Below, piece by piece: positions 9,905-18,628 of a stretch of 64,000 bases of DNA. The stretch lies in contig CM041084.1 of the NCBI GenBank assembly GCA_023079485.1, positions 62,839,709 to 62,903,708 on the forward strand. The letters run 5' to 3'. The notes under the pieces are model-generated. The model was not told where the DNA came from, ran no database searches, and was given only the letters and a program-made list of their open reading frames with translations. The stretch comes from Archilochus colubris (taxonomy: Eukaryota > Chordata > Aves > Apodiformes > Trochilidae). The position numbers and the translations under genes were made by a program. Numbering within the stretch: the first letter of the stretch is position 1; every line of letters starts with the position of its first letter.

Positions 9905-11784
9905 TGTGCTCGATGCTCCCCAACCGCAAACTGTATCACAGCAATGCCTGGGCTATGGCTGTCTTCAATCCTCTCCACAGTGCTGGAGTCTATTTTCAGG
10001 TCGTTGCTAATTTCCGCGCTCTGTATGAAGTCTTCTGTTTTCAAGTCCTCTACTTTTTTCAGCTCCCCATTGGCGAGCTGGATGATCGACCCCTTCATAA
10101 AGTAAGGGGGCAGTGTGGGAGGCGCAGCGGCCGGGGAAGCGATGGACTGCACCACAGGCAGGTGGATCTGTGCCTGAACCATGGTGGCCTGGTAGGCAGG
10201 CTGGGTGGTGAGGGGCTCCGCACTGAAGTTCTCGTTTTTGGGGACGGCGGTAGTGACGAACGTGTGAGGCACTGCTGCGAACTGGGGGGACGACGTGACG
10301 ATCGCGGGCGTTACTCCTGACGGCTCGACGTCCGCGCTGCCGACGGGGATCAGCAGGGACTGGGTGCCGGGGATCACCAGGTGCTGCGGCAGGCTGCCGG
10401 GGTACCCGATGGCTTGCTGCTGACCACTCAGGTAGCCGATCACCGGTGGCTGGGTCCCGGCGTAGAAGGCCGTCGCCGGCAGCCCCACGGGGAGTTGCTC
10501 GGAGGCGCTGTGGGTGGTCTGAATGACGGTGTGAGGGGACAGCGTGGCCACTGCCTTCACCCCCTCGTGACCCAGCGCCTGCTGCGGAGACAAGGCGTAG
10601 GACCGGTGGGTTGGCTTTCCTAAGTGCAAGCTTCCCTTGTCGTTGAGGGCCGAGGGAGAGGTCTCACGGTTGGTGGCCTGCTGCACCTCCATGTCTGCTG
10701 TGGGCGTGCTGCTGTTGGGGACTACCATGACAGAGGCTCGGACACCTGAGGAATCCCGTGTGCCATACTCAGCGGGGCTCGAGTGGACCACCACGTGCCT
10801 AGTCTCGTAGTGATGGGGAGCTGGTTTATTGCCTGCTTTGACCAGACCCATGTCAGCAGAGGGCGAAATGCCGTACCTCCGGCTCTTCTCTATCTCACCG
10901 TTCAGTACCTCCTTGGCCTGCAGTGCCTGCAGCCGGCTGCTCTCAGGCTTCTTAGGGGCATCCCTGGTGATGAAGTGGCCACCCGAGTCGGTGTATTGCA
11001 CCACCACTTGAGAGGAAGGGCCGAGGGTGAGGGTGTGAGGGATCACTGTCTGATGGGGGTGCAGGGGGACCGGGATGGTTGGAGGAGAGACGTTTCTGAC
11101 TGTGCTCTGGGAAGAGCTGGAAATGTGGACGTACTGGTTCTGCTGGGTGGGTGGAGGAGACCCGGCAGCAATCAGTCCAGGTGTCCTGACCAGGTGCGGC
11201 TCAACTTTGTGCCCCTGCTGGCTTAAGCCGCTCATGCTGGCCAGCAAAGTGGAATAAGCCTCCAGCTGGGAGCGCTGGGATGGAGTGGTAGCAACAGCCG
11301 TGGCCGCTGCCACGGCACCAGTCGCAGAGTTGGCTGTTGGGGAAATCAACTGTGAGGGGATGAACCCGGTGTACGACCCGCTGTACTGGGGCCCGACGAA
11401 CTGGAAGGTGTGCTGCAGGTGAGTGTACTGCACGGGGGAAACGGGGGTCCCTGACTGGGAGAGGGCAGGCGAGTACACTGTGGGTAGAGTGGTGGAGGCC
11501 GGAACAGACCTGGGCGCACTCGGCGGGGAATAGTCCAGCCCTGCGGACAGCGACTTGTGCAAACCCTGCTGCAAGCCCACCTCCACCGATGACGTCCCCG
11601 TGGGCCGGTGCCGGCCCCCCAGGCTGCCCTGGCTGCTGGGCGTGCTGGGAAGCCATGCTAGGTTATCCGCACGATGGTTTTCGTTTGGCAGGACCGGCTT
11701 CACCTCCGAAGGCAGGCTGGTGGCTGGGATTTCTCGTTTCTTAGGTGGCAGGCATTCATTGCTCCGCTCTTGGTTGGATTTCAT
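9904..11784 (-). CDS. ATXN1: ATXN1 first coding exon: ataxin-1 residues 1-627
   Basis: This exon encodes the start and bulk of ataxin-1, beginning MKSNQERSNECLPPKKREIP at the ATG at 11784-11782. The reading frame extends upstream only through a GTG at 11805, so that ATG is the start. Conserved blocks follow in the vertebrate order: LDYSPPSAPRSVP near 83, TTPSQRSQLEAYSTLLASM near 166, NQYVHISSS near 216, GVRASVMVVPNS near 350, GTQPPVIGYLSGQQQAIGYP in the middle, and PPYFMKGSIIQLANGELKKVEDLKTEDFI opening the AXH domain at about 559. The polyglutamine tract found in primates is absent: E195 of GHKVE is followed directly by PHLVR. The exon ends on CAG (Q627), followed by GTAATG. Total length with the last exon is 803 residues, against about 815 in human. 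Composition is GC-rich compared with the flanking introns. Confidence 0.97.
11201..11656 (-). CDS. Overlapping out-of-frame ORF in the Alt-ataxin-1 frame (151 aa, putative)
   Basis: This ORF lies wholly inside the ATXN1 coding exon, shifted by +2 relative to the main frame. Human ATXN1 mRNA is reported to encode a second protein, Alt-ataxin-1 (about 185 aa), in this frame from an ATG at nucleotide 30. Here the equivalent ATG (11755) meets TAA after four codons, and another in-frame TAA lies nine bases before the ATG at 11656. That ATG has strong context (A at -3, G at +4). The stop TGA at 11203-11201 overlaps codons V194-E195, at the site where the polyQ tract would start. The product begins MASQHAQQPGQPGGPAPAHG and is rich in Gly, Ala, Pro, Arg and His, with no recognised domain. 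It could be only a by-product of GC-rich codon composition, so translation is unproven. Confidence 0.35.
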   Translation of the reverse strand: MASQHAQQPGQPGGPAPAHGDVIGGGGLAAGFAQVAVRRAGLFPAECAQVCSGLHHSTHSVLACPLPVRDPRFPRAVHSPAAHLPVRRAPVQRVVHRVHPLTVDFPNSQLCDWCRGSGHGCCYHSIPALPAGGLFHFAGQHERLKPAGAQS

Positions 11785-11944
11785 CTTTCGCCGTCCCCCC
11801 TCCACTGTGCTTGCTTCACTGTCTGGCTGGCTCTGGTTTCAGTCTGATAAAAGGAAAGTCACATTTGATTTCTGCAAGGGATCCAGTGACTTCATGAGGA
11901 ATCATCTCCCCGTGAGCACGATTCTCCGACGGCTCCTCTGGATT
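11785..11944 (-). other. ATXN1: ATXN1 5' UTR segment within the first coding exon
   Basis: About 160 bases of 5' UTR lie between the acceptor at 11945 and the ATG at 11784. The segment contains overlapping short upstream ORFs listed separately. The rest of the 5' UTR lies in upstream exons that I cannot identify; human ATXN1 is known to have several non-coding 5' exons spread over hundreds of kilobases. Confidence 0.75.
11816..11905 (-). CDS. Upstream ORF (29 codons) in the ATXN1 5' UTR
   Basis: An ATG at 11905-11903 in the context GGGGAGATGA opens a frame of 29 codons, starting MIPHEVTGSL and stopping with TGA at 11818-11816. The stop lies 31 bases before the ATXN1 start, in a different frame. 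Position -3 is G and +4 is A, a moderate start context. A second, shorter uORF (18 codons, starting MKSLDPLQ) begins inside it at 11896 in another frame, and an ATG-TGA start-stop pair lies further on. Such uORFs usually dampen translation of the main ORF; that effect is inferred here, not shown. Confidence 0.4.
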   Translation of the reverse strand: MIPHEVTGSLAEIKCDFPFIRLKPEPARQ

Positions 11945-11985
11945 CTGCAACGAGAGGGTGGGCAGGGGAGGGAGGGAGTCACACT
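11945..11985 (-). other. Splice acceptor upstream of the ATXN1 first coding exon
   Basis: The minus strand shows a long pyrimidine tract (CTCCCTCCCTCCCCTGCCC...) ending in CGTTGCAG, with AG at 11946-11945. This is the best acceptor upstream of the start codon. Weaker alternatives ending in CAG lie at about 11876 and 11853, inside the exon. Confidence 0.8.
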
Positions 11986-14900
11986 GTCAGCACTGGGAAA
12001 TGAAAATGAGCATATACCCCCAAACAGCAAGCTATTAAAAGAAAAACCTCTGGGAAAAGAAACATAACAAAACAAAACAACAAACAGGCAGGCATTCGCC
12101 TCTCATGTAAAGGAGCAGTTGACAGCTACTCTGTAAGCAGCGGCAAAAATCTTGGGCACATCTAATGCACCACAAAAACCAACTAAGACTTTAGACAGAT
12201 TGGAAAAATCTCTGGTTATAACTTGCCATATTTAGCAGCTGTCACTTATTCCTCAAAGCTCACTTACTCTGGGAAAACCCTGCATGTCCCTAAGGTTCCC
12301 AGTTTGCTCTCTTCCAGTCTCTCCTTCCCCTGCAGCAACAACATTGCCTTCACCCTGCCATGTCCTACAAAGCATGGGAGCACAGCAGGGAGCCCTGTGA
12401 GGAACTTGCACACACAAAATATTTACGTTAGCAACAAGTAGCTATTAGTGGTGTGGAGGGGAGGTGGTGGGTCATTCCTGAACCCTTGAACCCCATAGTC
12501 ACTCCAGAGCCACCCATCACATTGGGAAGAGCTGCAGAGCCAGCAGCTGTCCTCATCCACCCCCCGCTGCCACGGCTCCTTACGGCACACGTGCCCTTCA
12601 TATAACAGTCTGGCAATGAACCTCGGCTATCTGATCTGTTTACAGCAGCAGCCCAGAGCCAGACATGGATCTCAGCCAGGATTTTAATGTGTGGGTTTGT
12701 TGTTTTTTTTCCCCCCACTGCTTTGAACTCCCTCTGCTTTGGACACCTCACACCCAGGTGTCCAGGCAGGGGTCTGTGCTTGGAGATGCCCTCCACTGCA
12801 TGCAGGTGGGCCAGAGGTGGGTGCTGGCACCATCTCCATTTCTGCTGGGATTCATGCCCCTGCTTCTTAGCAACTGCCAGACCAGGGAGGCTGTGGGCAC
12901 AACATAGGTACTGGGGCCAAACATTCTAACCTTCAGCAAACTCAGCTCTGGGGATGCCTTGCTAGGACAGCTTGGAAAAGTTTCCTGATCCAAACCAGGA
13001 CCCCCTGACTTGTTATTTTATACTGGGCTAATTTTGCTACTGGAGCAAAACAGTTGCTTTCTCTGCCCTCCATCCTCTAACTTGGTGACTTCAGACACCC
13101 AAAGGCAAAGTCAGCAAAGTCTTCAATTATCTGCTACAGAAAATGCCATAATTAAATCACATCATGCCTTGGAAAACAAGCAAAAGGGGATGAGAGTCTT
13201 CCCCTTTCATCTGAGAATGTTCCTTGCCTTGTCCCATAACAAACTTTATAGAGACTGAAACTCTTCCCCAGCCACCATTTCTGCATTTCTGGATGTTTTG
13301 AAAGATATGCAAGAAGGGATGCTGAGAAACAGTGCACCTCTCACAACCAGCATCCCAACAAGCAAAGCATGCATTACATGAAAGAGGGGAAGAATTAAGA
13401 GTGGATGTGAAGGAAGAGTAAATGCTGAGCAGCAGTAATGATACTTATGGCAAGTAATATTCCTTTGGGGGATTTCTTTCCCTGCTGCCTCGCTTCTAAT
13501 GAACAATAAGCCTGATGTTTATATGCTTTTGCAGTACTTTGAAGATATACTAGACTAAGATTAAACCTATCTTTAAGAGCACTCTTTACGTTTATGGTTC
13601 TCCAAGCTGCTGTAAGCCTGCAGGAAATGTCCAAACCTTCTAATGATTTGATACAATCAGTCTTAAGTCAATTATTCCATTGTTTAAATATTGATAAACA
13701 GTAATGAAACACCAATAGTGACAGAGCTGGGGAGTATGGGGGACTTAGGGGGTGGTAAAGCACTGCTTCATCCTGTCTTTGTGGTGAAAGGGTGGAGAAA
13801 AGGACTCTGGACAGCTTCAAATAGCAAGGGCCAGTGATTCCTTGAGCAGGGCAGCACTGGAGCAGTGGCACCTTCACCCTGACTCTCCCTATGAGTCGGC
13901 ACCACCACAGTGGCACTGTGACCACAGCTGGACAAGGGCAGCCAGGAGACAGGGTCCCCGCTGTATCAGCATGGGTCTTCCCCCTCCTCCTAAGAGTTGC
14001 TTAGCGCGTCTTGGCAACAGCTAAAATTATTATATTACACATGACTTACAGATTTTTATTTTTAAGTTCAACTAAAAATAAAACCGCCGAGCTCACATTT
14101 GCGCAGTCATCCTTGGGTAACTTTAGCTCACCGTAGCTTTCTGCCCTGAGCAGTTGGCTCTGGCAGGGAGTTCAGCAGCTCCTGGCCCAGGCAGCTGCCC
14201 AGGGATGCTGTGGGGGCACGCAGCTGACACAAGGTGCTTGTCCCACTCCACTTGCCATAGGGAGCTTGCTTTGGGCTGGAACCATGCTTCGATGCAAACC
14301 CAGAATGTAAATATGATTCCATGGGGAAAAGCTGGCCACCCTGCTTGCAACAGAGCGGGGAGCTTGGATGTGGGACCAAACAGGGCCAGACTCTTTTGCT
14401 GTGACAAATGGGACAGATGGACTCTCCAGGACTCTCCGCAGACTACTTGTTTCAAAAGCTCAAAGCATCTGGGTTCAGCTTCTTCACATTAAAAGTACTA
14501 CAATGAAGCTATATGAAACCTCATTAAGTTTCACTCTGCAGGATCTGAAGCAAAAGTTTTATTCTGCTAAACAGCATTCAATTACTGACTTTTGGGTACT
14601 CTACAAAGTCAAAGCTAACATCCTTCAAAAGTACCAAATACTAAATCTTTCAGTTTCAGTTGGTTGGTTTTTTTTGTGTGTGTCTAAATCTCTTATATGG
14701 CTGACTTCATCATTATGAGTAACAGAAGGTCTGCCCAAATTCTCCTGGAGAGGACTAGAAGGAATGGACAAGCTTAACAGAGACAATAAGACAGCTGTAG
14801 AGTGGTGAAGACTGCACCACTTTTCCAAGCTTAGGTAGTTCAACGTGAGACTTTGAACTCTTAACAGATGCAGCACTAGATTTGCAGAAATACAATTGTG

Positions 14901-15234
14901 CAGCACAGAACTGCAAGACTTAAAATTAAAAGTATTCAGCATAATTAAGTTCCAGCTACAGCAAAGCCAAGCCAAGACTGATTTTGCTCAGGAAGCAATG
15001 AAAGGGAGATAACCCAAATAGAGCATCTCAAAGGCAAGACTTGGTTAAACTGTTCTCTCCCTTCCGCAGTGTGTTGCCTGGGTTGTTGTTTGTATGTTTT
15101 TTTTTTTTTTTGAACCAAGTAATTTATCTGACTCTTGAGATTTCCCTTGTCTTGAACTTCAGATCTCTTGATCACGATTTGTGAGATATGCAAACAAGGA
15201 GCAAACTCCAGGTGATTTTTTGCTCCCACTTTGT

Positions 15235-15287
15235 ACGTGCGTGTGTGTGTCACGCGAGTGTGTGCGTGCGTGCGTGCATGCCTGTGT
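15235..15287. repeat. GT/GCGT-rich simple repeat
   Basis: Alternating purine-pyrimidine sequence made of GTGTGT and GTGCGTGC units, a composition prone to Z-DNA. Confidence 0.8.
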
Positions 15288-17061
15288 AATTATGGCTGCG
15301 AAGGTAAAGGGGACAAAGAGATCAGGGACGGCAGCTGGACTTCGGTATCTCTGGCAGCGAGTACACATGGAACATTGCTAAAGTGTCTGGACAGCCAGTG
15401 TCCGCTGGCAGGCTGCCCACACTCAAATTCCTGGAAAGGCTTAAGGCAGAAAAATAATCACTTGGAGGAGTCACCATCTGGGCTTGCTCTGGTCCCAAAA
15501 GGATTGCTCACTGGAGCTCAGGATGTGCATTTTTCATGTAAAACTCCAGTGTCTCTCTGCAGGGCACTTTAAACCTCACTAGGTCTCCCAAACCAGTATT
15601 TTTCTATTTATTTCATCTAATAAATTTAAAACTCATGAGAGGATACTGGGTTATGGCTTGAGGGGCTGTCCTCCTTTATTTATCAGAGAGCTCACCACAA
15701 AGATAAAAGCAGCAACACACATCTCAACCCACACATAATCTTATGCTGTGTCCCACCACACAGGACTGAGCCTTGGAGTGCAGAAAAGCTGGGGCCAGAC
15801 TCACACACCACTGCAGCACCTGCCTATGTAATCTGTGGGACTTTCTCTGCCCTCAGAAATGAGGTACTTTTTGCAGTCCCATGAGTTGCTAAAGACATTT
15901 CTAAGTCTCTAGAACACCTTAAAAAATCTGGACCCTCATCCTCTTTGGTCTCTGACCCTTTACAGCTGCTAACAAACTCACATTGACATTTGCCACCAGG
16001 AGCAAGGGCTGTGACCATCCATTTGTTTGCCTCATCGTGTGGAAGTAACCCAAGGGGGGCAGCCATTAGCCTCCAACTTCAATGAAATTCAATGCAAGCC
16101 ATTTGCTTATTCTCAAAAGGCTCCTTTGGTCCCAATTGTTACAACTTTTCCACTTTTACCTCCTGGCTCCACATATGGCCAGTAAACTCCCACATTTATC
16201 CATGTAATAAAGAAAACTGGGTGTCCCCTCTGTCAGACAACATTGCCCTGCCTGGCAAGTAGACATTGATACTGTAATCAAAGAGTACACTGAAAAAACA
16301 AGGAATTTGAGGGGTGTTACTGGGCAGAAACAGCAGTGCAGCCTGGTGCTGCCACCTCAAACTGCCCGCCCATCCCATCATGACAAGGAGGGGCAGGGAA
16401 TTTTGGCAGCACAGGAAAGCAGTGGGAAGGGAGAGCACTTTACCTCTCCCCTCCCCTCCGAGGAGGCTGGCATCATGCAGGATCGGATTCAGAGAGATTA
16501 AGAGTCAGACACATTGCAGAGGGCTTCACAGCTGCATTCTGGCTCTCAGATCTATGTGCCAGCTTCCCCTCCCCGCTCTACACCCTGCCTGCTGCCAGCT
16601 ACACAGTCATAGCTGTAGCTGCTACTGATTTCATTAGCCTTGCCATGTGCAGCTCAGCACACGCCAACAATAGCTATAGGAGTTTATTGTCCAATACGAC
16701 CAATTTCACAGCTCTCTGGAAGATTTCCCAGGAGAGCCAATTGCAGAGACCCATTAATAACAAACATGAAAACCTCTAATAAAGTTTCCTGATCAACACT
16801 GCATCTGCAAGACTGACTGTCCACTGCAGTGTTATTATACTTCTGGGAATCAGATGCAGCAAATTGTTACAGGTTTCTGCAGAGCAAGCAGCTATCCTGC
16901 ACACCCCTCCTCTCCAGTCAGATCTGCCTCCATGCAATACAAAAAGGAAGAGAAAGAAGCCAACCTCAGTGAGCACATCACTGGATGTGAGATGCCTGAT
17001 GGCTAGAGATTCCCATGAACTTTCATGATATAAGTGTGTAAGTATCCCCTCACAGAGTTGA

Positions 17062-17073
17062 GGGGGGGGGGGG
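17062..17073. repeat. G12 homopolymer
   Basis: Twelve consecutive G bases, a likely site of length polymorphism or sequencing error. Confidence 0.9.
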
Positions 17074-17157
17074 AAATTAGGAGGCAAAAGTAGTGAAAGA
17101 CTCCTGAAAGGATGGACAGATGACTGAGTTCCAGCATAACTGTTCACTTGGTGACAT

Positions 17158-17240
17158 TTAAGGGTTGGACTTGATGATCTCTGAGGTCCCTTCCAACCCA
17201 GCCAATTCTATGATTCTATGATTCTATGATTCTATGATTC
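17158..17240 (+). mobile_element. CR1 LINE, 3' end fragment
   Basis: The fragment reads GGGTTGGACTTGATGATCTC, then GAGGTCCCTTCCAACCC, then four ATTCTATG units and ATTC. This is the diagnostic 3' terminus of avian CR1 non-LTR retrotransposons. Only about 80 bases remain, as expected from the strong 5' truncation typical of CR1 insertion. It lies antisense to ATXN1. Confidence 0.93.
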
Positions 17241-17770
17241 ATGAATGCAGGCAACATAAAAGGGAGTACTGGAAATGTACTCCACTGGTTAACTACCCAT
17301 TCCAACCCTTTTAACTCCTGAATTTTGAAGATAGGTAGAGATCTGCATTTTCTAAGCAGAGCATGTGTACACAGAGCATGTGTAGTCCTGTTTTACTACA
17401 GTGACTATTTTGTGTGGTGGGTGCTGCTGAGTTTCAAAAGAAGGATGGCTTATCACAGAAAAGCTTAGCTTTTCTTTAGGCTAACTGCGGAATTAAGAGT
17501 TGGAATTATCTTCCAGAAGTTTGCAGGTTTCTGCCATTCATTTACCTGTGTGCCATCACCTGGCTGGTTCAGCAACAGAAAAGATGCCTACATTTTCAAC
17601 ATCTCATGCCATGCTCTGGGCACACAGAGCTTTATCCGTGCATGTATCGTGAAGCAGCTACATGTACACCTTGTAGGACTGCAGGTGCCATGGACAATAT
17701 GAATAGATTCTCAGCTGCCTATTTATTTATTCATTCCATGTCTTTTTTTTATCAAGAAACTTACTAGCAA
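17241..17770. other. Unique intronic spacer between two CR1 fragments
   Basis: About 530 bases with no recognisable gene or repeat apart from a short direct repeat of AGAGCATGTGTA at about 17359-17385. Confidence 0.5.
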
Positions 17771-18628
17771 AGGTGATAACCCTCAGCAAGTTTGTTGATG
17801 ACACCAAACTGTGTGGGGAAGTAAACACACTAGAGGAAGGGATACCATCCAGAGGGATCTTGACAGGCTCCAGAAGTGGGCTTGTGAAAACTGCATTAAG
17901 TTCAGCAAGGCCAAGTGCAAGGTTCTGCACCTGGGTTGAAGCAATCCCATGCACCAATACAGGTTGGGAGGAGAAAGGATTGTGGACAGCCCTGAGGAAA
18001 GAGAGTCATCAGTTTGTGTTTGCAGTCCAGAAATCCAACCGTGTCCTGGGCTGCATCAAAAGAAGCACAGACAGCAGGTTGAGGGAGGTGATTCTCCCCC
18101 TCTAGTCTGCTCTTGTTGAGACCCCACCTGGAGTTCTGGAGTCCCCAACATAAGAAGGACATAGAGCTCCTTGAACGTATCTAGAGGAGAGCCACTAAAA
18201 CAATCAGAGAGGGCTGGAGCACCTCCTCTTTGAAGACAGCATAAAGAAGTTGGCTTGCTCAGCCTGGAGAAAAGGAGGCTTTGAGGTGACCTTGTATCAA
18301 CCTTCCAATATCTGAAAGGGGCCTACAGGAAAGCTGGGGTAGGGCTTTTGGGTGTGTAGCAAGAGGACAAGGGAAATGTTTTAAAACTTAAAGAGGGGAG
18401 ATTTAGGTTAGACATTAGGAAAAAACTCTTTCCTGTGAGGGTGGTGAGATGCTGGAACAGGCTGCCCAAGGAAATTGTGGCTGCCTCATCCCTGGAAGTG
18501 TTCAAGGCCAGGTTGGATGGGGCGTTGAGCAACATGATCTGATGGGAGGTGTTTCTGCCCATGCAGGGGGGGGGTTGAATGCTCTTTAAAGTCCCTTCCA
18601 ACCTTATCCATTCTGTGATTCTACGATC
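17771..18628 (+). mobile_element. CR1 LINE, 5'-truncated copy with the end of the reverse transcriptase ORF
   Basis: About 860 bases of CR1 in plus orientation, antisense to ATXN1. The 5' end encodes [16 protein letters not shown]; the catalytic FADD box of the reverse transcriptase appears as FVDD (17791-17802). The frame then breaks and resumes with recognisable CR1 phrases, such as VLGCIKRSTDSRLREVILPL near 18040-18105. The CR1 3' region follows (GGAAAAAACTCTTTCCTGTGAGG, CCCTGGAAGTGTTCAAGGCCAGGTTGGATGGGG in DNA, given here as landmarks near 18417-18440 and 18490-18521). It ends with GTCCCTTCCAACC and ATTCTGTGATTCTA. Frame breaks and divergence mark it as an old, inactive copy. Confidence 0.92.

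Larger units (their letters stand above)
11985..17157. other. Intronic sequence, no gene seen
   Basis: Unique-looking AT-moderate sequence with only short chance ORFs. Landmarks are a T15 run at about 15097-15111 and a GT/GC-rich simple repeat at about 15235-15287. A G12 run occurs at 17062-17073, just before the first CR1 fragment. Confidence 0.6.

Noticed and set aside
9781..10320. A 179-codon plus-strand ORF opposite the ATXN1 exon
   Set aside because: Antisense shadow of GC-rich conserved coding sequence; similar plus-strand frames occur along the whole exon.
11785..11805. An upstream extension of ATXN1 by seven codons from 11805
   Set aside because: The codon at 11805 is GTG, not ATG. 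The conserved vertebrate N-terminus MKSNQERSNE begins at the ATG at 11784.
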